A stretch of 64,000 bases of DNA from Paramagnetospirillum marisnigri (lineage in GTDB: Bacteria; Pseudomonadota; Alphaproteobacteria; Rhodospirillales; Magnetospirillaceae), in NCBI RefSeq assembly GCF_001650715.1, contig NZ_LWQT01000088.1, positions 124,001 through 188,000 of the forward strand, in the 5' to 3' direction. The translations under genes and the position numbers were made by a program. Positions 45,219 through 54,803 of this stretch are shown here, one piece after another. How positions within the stretch are numbered: position 1 is the stretch's first letter; every line of letters starts with the position of its first letter. The notes below the pieces were generated by a model. The model did no database searches, was not told the origin of the DNA, and saw nothing but the letters and a program-made list of their open reading frames with translations.

Positions 45219-45825
45219 CGAAGCGGCACCAGGTGAAGTGCTGGATATTGCCCATGGGGGTCTGATGCTCCTGACGGCGATGCTCCACCAGGCGGAATTC
45301 CGGCCCCAGGATGCGGGCAAGGCTTTGCTCGCCGTGACGGACCACGGGCAGGCCGGAACATTTCTCCGGCCCATCGGGGGCGAAGGCGGCGATGATCACC
45401 GTCGCCTCCGGCCCCAGGGCGCGCTTCATCACCGCCACATAGGCGGCCTGCTCGCCGGGATCGCGCAGGAAGTGGAAAACGGCGCGGTCGTGCCACAGGT
45501 CGAACAGCCCCGGCACCGGCCGCCAGTCCAGCACGTCGGAGACGATCCAGGTGACATCGTCTCCCATCGGCCCCAGCCTCTCCGCCGCCTGATGCAGGGC
45601 GGCCTCGGCGACATCAAGCACCGCCACATGCACGCATCCCCGCTCAAGCAGGCGGTCCACCAGATGCGAGGCGCCGCCGCCCACATCGATGATGGCGGCG
45701 TCCTTGCGCAAGGATGCCGCCTCGATCATCTCAAGGGACGGGGTGGGGTCGTCCTGGAACCACGAGGTCTCCTCATGGTCCTTGGTTGTCCAGACACTCT
45801 GCCAGTGGGTCTTGCGTTCGCTCAT
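45208..45825 (-). CDS. Class I SAM-dependent methyltransferase
   Basis: 205 residues. The S-adenosylmethionine site is AAIIDVGGGASHLVDRLL with VAVLDVAEAAL as the second strand acidic residue. The N-terminal HWQSVWTTKDHEETSWFQ is typical of a widespread small-molecule methyltransferase group related to thiopurine/tellurite methyltransferases. Substrate is unknown. It is divergent from the DAHP synthase gene and overlaps bluB at its 3' end. Confidence 0.88.
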   Translation of the reverse strand: MSERKTHWQSVWTTKDHEETSWFQDDPTPSLEMIEAASLRKDAAIIDVGGGASHLVDRLLERGCVHVAVLDVAEAALHQAAERLGPMGDDVTWIVSDVLDWRPVPGLFDLWHDRAVFHFLRDPGEQAAYVAVMKRALGPEATVIIAAFAPDGPEKCSGLPVVRHGEQSLARILGPEFRLVEHRRQEHQTPMGNIQHFTWCRFVRE

Positions 45826-45922
45826 CAGGCGATATGGTACAGGGTTTAGGTTGGACTGGAAATATATCGCGGGGAGTCGTATATGAACCGCTCTCTCTTT
45901 ACCGTTTAGGGCTTAGACTTTC

Positions 45923-47308
45923 ATGTCCGAGAACTGGTCGCCGGAAAGCTGGCGCGCGAAGCCGATCCATCAGGTTCCCACCTATCCCGACGCGGCCGCC
46001 CTGGCCGAGGTCGAGGAGACCCTGCGCAATTTCCCGCCCCTGGTCTTCGCGGGCGAGGCCCGGCGGCTGCAGGCGTCCCTGGCCGAGGTGGCCGAGGGCA
46101 AGGCTTTCCTGCTGCAAGGCGGTGATTGCGCGGAAAGCTTCGTCGAGTTCCGCGCCAACAACATCCGCGACACCTTCCGCGCCCTGCTGCAGATGGCGGT
46201 GGTGCTGACCTATGGCGCCGCCATGCCGGTGGTCAAGGTCGGCCGCATGGCCGGACAGTTCGCCAAGCCGCGCTCGGCCGATACCGAGACCATCGACGGC
46301 GTGACGCTGCCCAGCTATCGCGGCGACAATATCAACGGCATCGAGTTCACGCCGGACTCCCGCATTCCCGATCCGGCCCGCATGATCCGGGCCTACAACC
46401 AGTCGGCCGCCACCTTGAACCTGCTGCGCGCCTTCGCCCAGGGCGGCTATGCCGACCTGCACAAGGTGCATCAGTGGACGCTGTCCTGCGTCGCCGGCAC
46501 CTTGCAGGGGGCCCGCTACCAGGATCTGTGCGCCCGCCTGGACGAGACCCTGGCCTTCATGGAGGCCTGCGGCCTGACCTCGGAGACCACGCCGCAACTG
46601 CGCGAGACCGATTTCTTCACATCGCACGAGGCGTTGCTGCTGCCCTATGAGCAGGCCCTGACCCGCGTCGATTCCACCACCGGCGACTGGTACGACTGCT
46701 CGGCCCACATGCTGTGGATCGGCGAGCGCACCCGCCAGTTGGACGCGGGCCATGTGGAATTCCTGCGCGGTGTCGGCAACCCCCTGGGCTTCAAGGCCGG
46801 GCCGAGCATGACCCCTGATGATCTGCTGCGCCTGATCGACCAGTTGAATCCCACCAATATCCCAGGCCGCATCACCGTCATCACCCGCATGGGCTCGGCC
46901 AAGATCGGCGACGCCCTGCCCGGCCTGATCCGGGCGGTGAAGCGGGAAGGCCGCTCGGTGGTGTGGTCCTGCGACCCCATGCATGCCAACACGGTGAAGG
47001 CGGCCAGCGGTTTCAAGACCCGCCTGTTCGATACCATCCTGGAAGAGGTGCGCGCTTTCTTCGCCGTCCATAAGGCCGAAGGATCGCATGCCGGTGGTGT
47101 CCATTTCGAGATGACCGGCCAGGACGTCACCGAATGCGTCGGCGGCATGACCGCCATCACCGAGGCAAGCCTGGGTGATCGCTATCATACCCATTGTGAT
47201 CCTCGCCTGAATGCGACCCAGGCCCTGGAACTTGCCTTCCTGATCGCCGAGCAACTAAAGGACGAGAGAGTGCAGGCCCGGGCCAAGGCACGGGCGGCGG
47301 CGCGCTGA
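45923..47308 (+). CDS. Class II (plant-type) DAHP synthase
   Basis: 461 residues, the length of class II 3-deoxy-D-arabino-heptulosonate-7-phosphate synthases. It condenses phosphoenolpyruvate and erythrose 4-phosphate as the first step to aromatic amino acids. The N-terminal [10 protein letters not shown], the metal Cys region [27 protein letters not shown], and the C-terminal [18 protein letters not shown] are all diagnostic. Start is ATG 45923 in a 97-bp divergent region. No leader peptide or attenuator was recognised. Confidence 0.97.
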   Translation: MSENWSPESWRAKPIHQVPTYPDAAALAEVEETLRNFPPLVFAGEARRLQASLAEVAEGKAFLLQGGDCAESFVEFRANNIRDTFRALLQMAVVLTYGAAMPVVKVGRMAGQFAKPRSADTETIDGVTLPSYRGDNINGIEFTPDSRIPDPARMIRAYNQSAATLNLLRAFAQGGYADLHKVHQWTLSCVAGTLQGARYQDLCARLDETLAFMEACGLTSETTPQLRETDFFTSHEALLLPYEQALTRVDSTTGDWYDCSAHMLWIGERTRQLDAGHVEFLRGVGNPLGFKAGPSMTPDDLLRLIDQLNPTNIPGRITVITRMGSAKIGDALPGLIRAVKREGRSVVWSCDPMHANTVKAASGFKTRLFDTILEEVRAFFAVHKAEGSHAGGVHFEMTGQDVTECVGGMTAITEASLGDRYHTHCDPRLNATQALELAFLIAEQLKDERVQARAKARAAAR

Positions 47309-47387
47309 TTCTTCGCCGCTGGCGATAGTTTTGTCCCTGGTGTACGCTTCTCCCCTGGGTTCCGCTTAGGGGGGGGAGACGTGGGCC

Positions 47388-49082
47388 ATGGGGCGTTCGG
47401 GTATTCTGATCAAGCTGTTGTCCATCGCCGCCTTGGCACTGGTGGGATTCATCGTTCTGTCCTGGGTGGCGCTGAGCCATCTGCGCCAGTCCATGCTCGA
47501 CGAACGCATCGCCAAGGTGCAGTCGTTGACCGAAGTGGCCCGCGCCACCGTCAAATCCTTCCACGACCGTTCCAAGGCGGGCGAGTTCGACGAGGCCACC
47601 GCCAAGGCCCAGGCCATCGAGACCCTGCGTCCGGTTCGCTATCAGGGGCAGGAATACTACTTCATCTACGACTACCAGGGCGTCAATGTCCTGCTGCCGC
47701 CCCGCCCCGAGCGCGAGGGCACCAACATGATGGAAGCGAAGGATGCCGATGGCATTCCCTTCATCCGTCAGCTGGTGGACGGCGCCAAGTCCGGCACCGC
47801 CCGGGTGTTCTACAAGTTTCCCCGTGCCGGCTCGGATGAGGCCATCGCCAAGGTTTCGGTGACCATGGCCTATGCGCCGTGGTCCTGGGTGGTGGGAACC
47901 GGCCTTTATCTCGACGATCTGGATGCGGAATTCCGCGCCGCCGCCTGGCGGTTCGGCCTGATCGCCCTGGTGGTTACCCTGGTGGCGCTGGTGCTGGTCA
48001 CCCTGCTGGCCCGCAATATCGTTTCCCCCATCACCCATCTGGTGGACGTGGCGCAGCGTCTGGCCCAGCATGATTTCAGCGTCGATGTGGAGCGGACGTC
48101 GCGAGGCGACGAGATCGGCACCCTCAACCGCGCCATCGGCGTGCTGCGCGACGAGGCCGCCCAACTCGACGCCGTCCGCGCCGAGCAGCAGGAGGCGTAC
48201 AAGCGGTCATCCATTCAGCGGCGCGAGGCGCGGCTCAAGTTGGCCAACGACGTGGAGGCGTCCATCAAGCGGGTGTCCGACGTGCTGGTGGCGGCGGTAT
48301 CGGATATGGAGGATGCCGCCCGCATCGTCTCGGGCGCGGTCCGCAGCGCCGGGGATCAGGCGGCGGGTGTGGTGGCGACCGCCGAGCAGGCTTCGGCCAA
48401 TGTGGGCACGGTGGCCACCGCCGCCGAGGAATTGTCCGCCTCCATTCACGAGATCGCCCAGCAGGTCCACCGCTCGTCCTCCATGTCGGGTCAGGCGGTG
48501 GCCGAGGCCGAGCGCACCGACGCGCTGGTGATGGGGCTGGCCGAGGCGGCGGGCCGCATCGGCGAGGTGGTGACCCTGATCAACGATATCGCGTCGCAGA
48601 CCAATCTGCTGGCGCTCAACGCCACCATCGAGGCGGCCCGCGCCGGTGACGCGGGCAAGGGATTCGCGGTGGTGGCCAACGAGGTCAAGACCCTGGCCAA
48701 TCAGACGGCGCGGGCCACCGAGGAGATATCTTCCCAGGTGGGGACGGTGCAGGCCCGCACGAACGAGGCGGTGGCGGCCATCCGCGGCATCAGCGGCATC
48801 ATCGGCACCCTGAACGAGATCGCGGGCGCCATCGCGGCGGCGGTCGAGGAGCAGGGCGCCGCCACCGCCGAGATCGCCCGCAATGTCCAGGAGGCGGCGG
48901 CGGGCACCCAGGAAGTGACCACCGTGTTGGGCGAGCTTTCCGCCGCCACCGCCGAGGCGGGGGGCAGCGCCGAGCGGGTGCAGGACATCGCCGGACGTCT
49001 CAGCACCGAGGCCGAAAGCCTGGAAAGCGAAATCCATACCTTCATGGACTCCATGCGCGCCGATCAGGGGGCCGCCGGTTGA
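47388..49082 (+). CDS. Methyl-accepting chemotaxis protein with single Cache
   Basis: 564 residues. Membrane helices at about 7-30 and 190-212 flank a short Cache domain of the sCache_2 type ([38 protein letters not shown]). HAMP follows (about 210-265), then the signalling domain with tip [20 protein letters not shown]. It ends without a pentapeptide tether for CheR. GGGGGGGAGACG lies before the ATG. Ligands of sCache_2 receptors are often small organic acids; none can be assigned. A tight hairpin follows at 49105. Confidence 0.93.
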   Translation: MGRSGILIKLLSIAALALVGFIVLSWVALSHLRQSMLDERIAKVQSLTEVARATVKSFHDRSKAGEFDEATAKAQAIETLRPVRYQGQEYYFIYDYQGVNVLLPPRPEREGTNMMEAKDADGIPFIRQLVDGAKSGTARVFYKFPRAGSDEAIAKVSVTMAYAPWSWVVGTGLYLDDLDAEFRAAAWRFGLIALVVTLVALVLVTLLARNIVSPITHLVDVAQRLAQHDFSVDVERTSRGDEIGTLNRAIGVLRDEAAQLDAVRAEQQEAYKRSSIQRREARLKLANDVEASIKRVSDVLVAAVSDMEDAARIVSGAVRSAGDQAAGVVATAEQASANVGTVATAAEELSASIHEIAQQVHRSSSMSGQAVAEAERTDALVMGLAEAAGRIGEVVTLINDIASQTNLLALNATIEAARAGDAGKGFAVVANEVKTLANQTARATEEISSQVGTVQARTNEAVAAIRGISGIIGTLNEIAGAIAAAVEEQGAATAEIARNVQEAAAGTQEVTTVLGELSAATAEAGGSAERVQDIAGRLSTEAESLESEIHTFMDSMRADQGAAG

Positions 49083-49104
49083 GGGCGATTTTAGCTAGAT
49101 GAAG

Positions 49105-49134
49105 ATAGGTTGGGGCCGAAAGGCACCAACCTAT
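49105..49134 (+). promoter_or_regulatory. Hairpin with GAAA tetraloop between chemoreceptor and helicase
   Basis: ATAGGTTGG and CCAACCTAT form a perfect 9-bp outer stem; inside, one G/A mismatch and a GCC/GGC stem close a GAAA tetraloop. It lies 23 bp after the chemoreceptor stop and 37 bp before the helicase ATG. There is no T-run, so it is not a standard terminator; it may stabilise the 3' end or act in the leader. Confidence 0.45.
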
Positions 49135-49170
49135 TGTGTGGAACGCCCTCGACCATATACTCTGCCGCCC

Positions 49171-51099
49171 ATGACAGCCATCCCGGCGGCGGCCCCGGCC
49201 CCCATTCCCGAAAATCCCCTCGATCCCGACCAGCGCGCCGCCGCCGAGGCGACGGCCGCCTCCGTCCTGGTGCTGGCGGGGCCGGGAACCGGCAAGACCA
49301 CCACCCTGGTGGGGCGCTATCTCCATCTGCTGGACGGCGGGGCGGTGCCGCTGCGCATCTTCGTGTCCACTTTCACGGCGCGGGCCGCCGACGAGATGCG
49401 CTTTCGCATCCAGGCCCGCCTGGAGGAGACCGGTCAGGCCCCCGATCCCGAACAGTTCCGCCGCCTGCCCATCGCCACCCTGCACGGCATGGCCGCCCGG
49501 TTGCTGGGGCGCAATCCACCGCCCGGCTGTCCGCCCTTCCGCATTTTCGACGAACGGGCTTCGGCCCGCATCGTCGCCCGTCACCGGCTGTATCTGTCCG
49601 ACGAGAACAAGAAGCCGCTGGATGTGTTCGGCGCCTACAAGGACCGCCTGATGGACCCGGCGGCGGCCCTGGCCGAGGCCAAGGCCAAAAATGACACCGA
49701 CCTGCTGGAGGCCGCCCAGAAATACGCCGCCTATCAGCGGGCGCTGGCCGAGGAAGGGGGCTTCGATTTCGGCGACCTGATCATGGCGCTGGTGGCGGCC
49801 ATGGAAGCCCATCCCGACTACCGCGCCCGCATCGCCGGATTCTTCGACCATCTGCTGATCGACGAATACCAGGACATCAATCCCGCCCAGGAACGCATGC
49901 TGCGGCTGCTGCGCTCGGGCGGCGCCCGGCTGTGGGCGGTGGGCGACGACGACCAGTGCCTGTATGCCTGGCGCTCGGCCGATCCCGCCTATATCCTGGA
50001 TTTCGAACGGGCCTGGCCCGATCCGGCGCTCTACCGGCTGGGGCGCAACTACCGCTCCACCGCCACTATCGTGCGGGCGGCCGGGGCGCTGATCCGGGGC
50101 AACCGCAAGCGCCACGCCAAGGAGCAGGTGCCGCATAACCCGTCGCGCCTCGCCCTGACCATCGCCGGGCTGGACGACGACCTGGACGAGGCCGCCTATG
50201 TGCTCCGCGTGGTGCGCGGTCTGGCTGGACGCGGCATGCCCTGGCACGAGATGGCGGTACTCTACCGCGCCGGACATGTGGGCTCGCGTATCCAGATCAC
50301 CCTGGCCGAGGCCGGAATCCCGGTGGTGGTGCGGGGCTCGGGCGAATTCTGGCAACTGGCGCCGGTCCGTCTGGTGGTGGGCATGATCCGCCTGCTGCTC
50401 GATCCCCGCGACCTGGACGCCCGCGCCCTGCTGGGCCACGGCAAGCGGGTGGACAAGCTGATGGAGCAGGCCCCCGACAAGGTGGATGCCGCCGCGCCCT
50501 GGCCTGCCTTGTGCCGTCAGGTCGGGCGCCTGGTTTCGTCCACCGCCCGGCCGCCGGGAGAGGAAGGGGTACAGTGGCGCGACCTCTGCTTCACCGCTGC
50601 CGATCTGGCCGCCGAATGCGACGGGCTGGCGGCCTTCCTGCGGCTGATGGAGGAACAGCGCCGCTCGTTGCGCGACGCCGAGGCCGGGGGCGATGCGGTG
50701 GTGCTGTCCACCATTCACGGTGCCAAGGGCCTGGAATGGTCGGCGGTGGTGGTGGCGGGCTGCGAGGCCGATCTGATGCCCCACGACTCCTCTCCCGACC
50801 TGGAGGAGGAGCGCCGCCTGATGTATGTGGCCGCCACCCGGGCCAAGCGTTGGCTGGTCCTCAGCTTTGCCGCCGAGCGGCGCAAGCGCGCGGCGCCATC
50901 GCCCTATCTGGCCGAATTGCTGGCCGGTCTCGACCCCGATCAGATCCGCTTCCACGACGCCGCCAGCGAGGCCCGGTTGCGCCAGCCGCCACCCCGCCCG
51001 GAGGCGGCGAAGTCATCGGGCGGCAAGCGGCCCGAGCTTGCCCTGCCCAAGGTTCGAAGACCCCGCCGCCGACGGCTGCGGACGCCTGCCGAATCGTGA
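49171..51099 (+). CDS. UvrD/Rep-type superfamily 1 helicase
   Basis: 642 residues. Helicase motifs are in order: I LAGPGTGKTTTL, II LLIDEYQDINPAQ, III VGDDDQCLYAWRSADP, V LSTIHGAKGLEWSAV and VI RLMYVAATRAK. It is somewhat shorter than UvrD (about 720), with a basic C-terminal tail (VRRPRRRRLRTPAES). It unwinds DNA in repair or replication. The ATG at 49171 has no ribosome site, while TATACT lies at 49156-49161, so the mRNA may be nearly leaderless. An in-frame ATG at 49099 would run through the hairpin. Confidence 0.92.
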   Translation: MTAIPAAAPAPIPENPLDPDQRAAAEATAASVLVLAGPGTGKTTTLVGRYLHLLDGGAVPLRIFVSTFTARAADEMRFRIQARLEETGQAPDPEQFRRLPIATLHGMAARLLGRNPPPGCPPFRIFDERASARIVARHRLYLSDENKKPLDVFGAYKDRLMDPAAALAEAKAKNDTDLLEAAQKYAAYQRALAEEGGFDFGDLIMALVAAMEAHPDYRARIAGFFDHLLIDEYQDINPAQERMLRLLRSGGARLWAVGDDDQCLYAWRSADPAYILDFERAWPDPALYRLGRNYRSTATIVRAAGALIRGNRKRHAKEQVPHNPSRLALTIAGLDDDLDEAAYVLRVVRGLAGRGMPWHEMAVLYRAGHVGSRIQITLAEAGIPVVVRGSGEFWQLAPVRLVVGMIRLLLDPRDLDARALLGHGKRVDKLMEQAPDKVDAAAPWPALCRQVGRLVSSTARPPGEEGVQWRDLCFTAADLAAECDGLAAFLRLMEEQRRSLRDAEAGGDAVVLSTIHGAKGLEWSAVVVAGCEADLMPHDSSPDLEEERRLMYVAATRAKRWLVLSFAAERRKRAAPSPYLAELLAGLDPDQIRFHDAASEARLRQPPPRPEAAKSSGGKRPELALPKVRRPRRRRLRTPAES

Positions 51100-51114
51100 C
51101 ATTTCGCGAAATGT
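51099..51114. repeat. Perfect 16-bp palindrome after the helicase gene
   Basis: ACATTTCGCGAAATGT begins on the last base of the helicase stop codon. It is a perfect palindrome with a CGCG centre. It does not match parS or a Fur/Zur box. The remaining 235 bp up to the coiled-coil gene show no other gene; a G-run is seen near 51180-51198. Confidence 0.5.
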
Positions 51115-51349
51115 AGCAACGGGATCAGTGTTTGATTTTCGCGGATGAAAAAGGCATCCTGCGAGGCGCTATCCAAGGTCCGGGGGGGGCGGGGGAGCAG
51201 TTTCCGCCCATGTCTTGGAACACCATCCGGTGATAGCCGGTGTCCTGTCCGCGTGTGCGTCGCGTTGGCGGGGCGAGGGTTCATCCGTTGTCGTCCGACA
51301 GGTTGCGGGCGGTGGCGAGCCAGCAATTCCAGACGTTCAAGGTTGACTC

Positions 51350-54256
51350 ATGGGTGACACGACGATGACCAGAGGCGAGACCGAGGCTGAGGATCCGGGG
51401 GCGAAGCCCGCTCCGGTGGTCGATACCCCGGAGAGGGACCCCGTGTCCGCCCCGCCTCTGCCGGTTCTGCGGTCTGAGCCCCTGGTCCCGTCCGCGCCGC
51501 CTTCGGGGGGAGGTGGAGGACGTCTCGGCCAGATCGTCGCCGTGGTCCTGTCGCTGGCCTGGATCGGCTTTTGCGGCAGCTACGTCAATTCGTCGCTGGG
51601 CTGGAGCAACCTGATCTTCATGCAGCCCCAGGAAGTGGGAGGGCTGGCCGGCGCCGCCTTCGTGCCCCTGGCCTTCCTCTGGCTGGTGATCGCCTATCTC
51701 GACCGCGCCCGCGAGCTGCGGGCGGTCTCGTCCGATATCCGTCTTCAGTTGTCCCGCCTGACCTATCCGGCCGAAGGCTCCGAGCACCGGGTCGCCGCCA
51801 TCGCCGAGTCGCTTCGCTCGCAGGCCCAGCATCTGCTGCAGGCCTCGGCCGAGGCCTCGGGCAAGGGCGAGGCCATCCGTGACATGCTGGCCGCCCAGGT
51901 GGAAGCCATGACCACGGTGGTGGGGCGCGTCAACGGCGAGGCCCAGGCCGCCGTCGAGGCGCTGCGCCAGGAAGTGGACAGCCTGACCAAGGCCGCCGAT
52001 ACCGCCACCGCCCGGGCGCGCGAGATGGAGCATCTGCTGCGGGTCCAGACCCAGGATCTCAACACCGTCACCGAGACCTCGGCCACCCGTATCCGTGATT
52101 TCGGCGATTTGCTGCGCGGCCAGTTCGAGACCATCGAGGCCACCAGCGCCCGTGCCGCTGCCCGCGCCGATACCGTGGTCGAACAGGTGCGCGGCCAGAC
52201 CGAGGCCCTTGACCGCACGTCCCAGAACGCGGTGGTGCGTGCCGAGCAGGTGGTTTCCATGTTCGAGCGCCAGTCCGCCAGTCTGGGCAGCTCGGCCGAG
52301 CAGGCCACCAACCGCACCGAAGTGGTGGCTACCGCGCTCGCCGAACGGGTCGATGCGCTGGAAACTCTGTTCACCCGCCAGAATACCGATCTCGATCTTG
52401 CCGCCGAACGGCTGGCGGAACAGACCAGTCGCATCTCCGCCTCGCTGCAGCAGCAGGCCACCGGCCTCGACCAGATCACCGAACGCGTGCTGTCGCGCGT
52501 CAAGATCGTCGAGGAAGCGCTGGGCGTGCAGTCGCGCGAGCTGGTCTCGGCTTCGGATCAGGCCATGGGCCGTTTCCGCGAGATCGAGGAAGTGCTGGCG
52601 CGCCATACCGACAACCTGCGCACTTCCGCCGATGAGGCCTCGACCCAGATGGGCGCGGTGGGCGAGGTCTTCGTCCAGCGCCGCGACGAGGTGGACGCCG
52701 CCGTGGAACGGGCCATCGGCCGCATCCGCGAAGTGGGCGAGGGCTTCCAGGCCCAGACCCGCGCCCTGTCCGCCGCCTCGGACCAGATGAGCGTGCGCGG
52801 CCGCGAAGTGGCCGAGACCCTGCGTCTGCATATCGAGGACCTCAACAAGGGCGCCGAACGGGCCGCCGCCCAGGCCGAGGCCATCCGCCAGTCGCTGCGG
52901 AAGCAGGCCGACGAACTGGCCGACGCCGCCAATGTGGTCTCGACCCAGTCCAAGCTGTCGGAAGCCTCGCTGAACCAGCAGTCGCGTCATCTCATCGCCA
53001 CCTCGGATCAGGTGATGGGCCGCGTCAAGGGCATCGCCGACACGCTGCGCCAGAACACCAACGACCTGATCGCCATGTCGTCCCGCGTCGGCGTCGAACT
53101 GGAAGCGGTGGGCGAGGCGTTGCGCCAGCGCACCACCGATGTGGGCACCGCCGCCGCCCGCGCCCAGGCCGAGACCACCAGCGTCGCCGAGGTGCTGGAA
53201 AAGCGGTCCGAGCAGTTGGGCCATGTGGCCGAGCAGTTGGGATCGCGCGTGCGCGCCGCCACCGAAGTGCTGCGCAAGCAGACCGAGCAGGTGGTCATTT
53301 CCGCCGACCAGGCCGAGGCCTCGGTGGGCGGCGTCGGCGAAAGCCTGCGGGTGCAGTCCCAGTCCCTGGCCCGGGTGGCCGACGATTCCACCGATGTGCT
53401 CAAGGCCTTCGGCGCCGCCATCCAGCAGAACGCGGTGGAACTGGGCGAGGCCGCCCAACAGGTGTTCGCCCAGTCCCAGACGGCTGGCGATGCCTTGCGC
53501 ACCATCAGCCGCGATTTCGAGGAAGCCTCCAACAAGACCGCCGCCCAGGTCACCGCCGCCGGCGATATGCTGCGCGCCGGTATCCGCGACCTCACCGCCT
53601 CGTCGGAACGCATCACCGCCCAGGTCCGGGCGGCGGGTGACGGATTGCGCCGTCATGCCTCGGACCTGCAGGAAGCCACCGAACGCACCAGCGCCAAGCT
53701 GGAAGCCGCCTTCGAGATGGTGCGCACCAAGTCCAACGATCTCGGCATTACCGGCGATCGTCTGGCCCAGCAGGCGGAAAGCTTCTCCAACAGCTTCGCG
53801 CGCCAGATCGACGAACTGGTCAATGCCTCCAAGCTTGCGGAACTGCGCACCGGCCAGATGGAAGAGAAGCGGGCCCAGGCCTCGGTGGAGCATTTCCTCC
53901 AGAACGCCGCCTTCATCGTCGAGAAGCTGCAGAGCCTGTCGGTGGATATCGGACGCATCTTCAACGCCAATATCGACGAGAAGGCCTGGCGCGATTTCCA
54001 TGCCGGCGACCAGAGCATCTTCGTGCGCAAGATTCTCAAGAATCTGGACAAGCACCAGATGTCGTCCATCAAGAACAAGTTCGAGGACGATGGCGAGTTC
54101 CGCGAATACGTCACCCGCTATCTGGCCGAGTTCGAGACCCTGCTGAGCCAGGCCCGCAACTCCGACCACATGGACGTCCTGACCGGAACCTTCACCTCGT
54201 CCGAGGTGGGCAAGCTTTATCTGGTGCTGGCCCGTTCGCTGGGCCGTCTGGAATAG
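51350..54256 (+). CDS. Membrane-anchored long coiled-coil rod protein with 25-residue repeats
   Basis: 968 residues. Residues 1-58 are Pro/Ala/Gly-rich and probably cytoplasmic; two membrane helices lie at about 60-80 and 97-116. Residues 149-834 are made of 27 units of exactly 25 residues plus one 11-residue insertion after the eighth unit. Each unit has hydrophobic residues at 3, 7, 14, 18, 21 and 25 and the common stretch E-x-L-R-x-Q-[TS] at positions 5-11. That is one hendecad plus two heptads, so a continuous, nearly straight coiled coil about 100 nm long is predicted. Residues 835-968 form a separate domain (VRKILKNLDKHQMSSIKNKF). The family is not recognised; the layout recalls polarity factors such as TipN. 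Confidence 0.85.
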   Translation: MGDTTMTRGETEAEDPGAKPAPVVDTPERDPVSAPPLPVLRSEPLVPSAPPSGGGGGRLGQIVAVVLSLAWIGFCGSYVNSSLGWSNLIFMQPQEVGGLAGAAFVPLAFLWLVIAYLDRARELRAVSSDIRLQLSRLTYPAEGSEHRVAAIAESLRSQAQHLLQASAEASGKGEAIRDMLAAQVEAMTTVVGRVNGEAQAAVEALRQEVDSLTKAADTATARAREMEHLLRVQTQDLNTVTETSATRIRDFGDLLRGQFETIEATSARAAARADTVVEQVRGQTEALDRTSQNAVVRAEQVVSMFERQSASLGSSAEQATNRTEVVATALAERVDALETLFTRQNTDLDLAAERLAEQTSRISASLQQQATGLDQITERVLSRVKIVEEALGVQSRELVSASDQAMGRFREIEEVLARHTDNLRTSADEASTQMGAVGEVFVQRRDEVDAAVERAIGRIREVGEGFQAQTRALSAASDQMSVRGREVAETLRLHIEDLNKGAERAAAQAEAIRQSLRKQADELADAANVVSTQSKLSEASLNQQSRHLIATSDQVMGRVKGIADTLRQNTNDLIAMSSRVGVELEAVGEALRQRTTDVGTAAARAQAETTSVAEVLEKRSEQLGHVAEQLGSRVRAATEVLRKQTEQVVISADQAEASVGGVGESLRVQSQSLARVADDSTDVLKAFGAAIQQNAVELGEAAQQVFAQSQTAGDALRTISRDFEEASNKTAAQVTAAGDMLRAGIRDLTASSERITAQVRAAGDGLRRHASDLQEATERTSAKLEAAFEMVRTKSNDLGITGDRLAQQAESFSNSFARQIDELVNASKLAELRTGQMEEKRAQASVEHFLQNAAFIVEKLQSLSVDIGRIFNANIDEKAWRDFHAGDQSIFVRKILKNLDKHQMSSIKNKFEDDGEFREYVTRYLAEFETLLSQARNSDHMDVLTGTFTSSEVGKLYLVLARSLGRLE
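51794..53851 (+). repeat. Array of 27 coding repeats of 75 bp plus one 33-bp unit
   Basis: The 25-residue repeat of the rod protein corresponds to 75-bp units from 51794 to 53851. The count closes exactly: 148 + 27x25 + 11 + 134 = 968 residues. The single 11-residue unit lies after unit 8 (DLAAERLAEQT, about residues 349-359) and equals one hendecad, so the coil register is kept. At DNA level the units are well diverged, meaning an old expansion held by selection on the protein. Confidence 0.85.
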
Positions 54257-54277
54257 GCTTGGTCCATCCCATGAATG

Positions 54278-54307
54278 ACGGCGCCGGAGCGATCCGGCGC
54301 CGTTTTC
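54278..54307 (+). terminator. Rho-independent terminator of the rod-protein gene
   Basis: ACGGCGCCGGA-gcga-TCCGGCGCCGT, a perfect 11-bp stem, followed by TTTCATTTT, 21 bp after the stop codon. It may also serve the convergent HIT gene. Confidence 0.88.
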
Positions 54308-54325
54308 ATTTTCGGCCGCACCGCC

Positions 54326-54727
54326 TCACTTCAGGATGTCGCGCAGTTCCATCAGGCGATTGGTCAGGGCCTCGTCGGTATAGGGCTGGGACGGGGCGGC
54401 GCCCCAGACAGGCTTCGGCCAGGCGGCGTCGGTGGTGAAGCGGGCGATGACGTGGACATGCAGTTGCGGCACCATGTTGCCCAGGGCGGCCACATTGATG
54501 CGGTCGGGGCGAGCATGGACGCGCAGGCCTTCGGAGGCGCGGGTCACCTCCTCCATCAGGGCGGCCCGATGTTCGGGGCCGAGATCGGTCAGTTCGTTCA
54601 CTCCATCCCGGCGGGGCACCAGCACCAGCCAGGGGTAGTTGGCGTCCTTCATCAGCAGTACCCGGCACAGCGGCCAGTCGGTGATGGCGATGGTATCTGC
54701 CTCCAGTCTGGGATGAAGGACGAACAT
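54326..54727 (-). CDS. HIT-domain protein
   Basis: 133 residues of the HIT superfamily of nucleotide hydrolases and transferases. The active-site region is MVPQLHVHVIARF: the middle and last His are there, but the first position of the usual H-x-H-x-H triad is Gln. The catalytic (middle) His is thus retained. GAGGAG lies before the ATG at 54725-54727; the frame continues to 54979 but overlaps the divergent SGNH gene. Substrate unknown. Confidence 0.88.
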   Translation of the reverse strand: MFVLHPRLEADTIAITDWPLCRVLLMKDANYPWLVLVPRRDGVNELTDLGPEHRAALMEEVTRASEGLRVHARPDRINVAALGNMVPQLHVHVIARFTTDAAWPKPVWGAAPSQPYTDEALTNRLMELRDILK

Positions 54728-54803
54728 GCCTGATTTCTCCTCATTGCTCCCTTGGCGCAATCGCGGTATCACCAAGGCCTCGCCATCGTAAGGTATTTGC
54801 CGG

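Noticed and set aside
51281-54169. 962-residue open frame antisense to the rod protein
   Set aside because: It mirrors the periodicity of the sense gene, is extremely rich in Gly, Leu and His, has no domain and no ribosome site; it is an artefact of high-GC codon use and the repeat structure.
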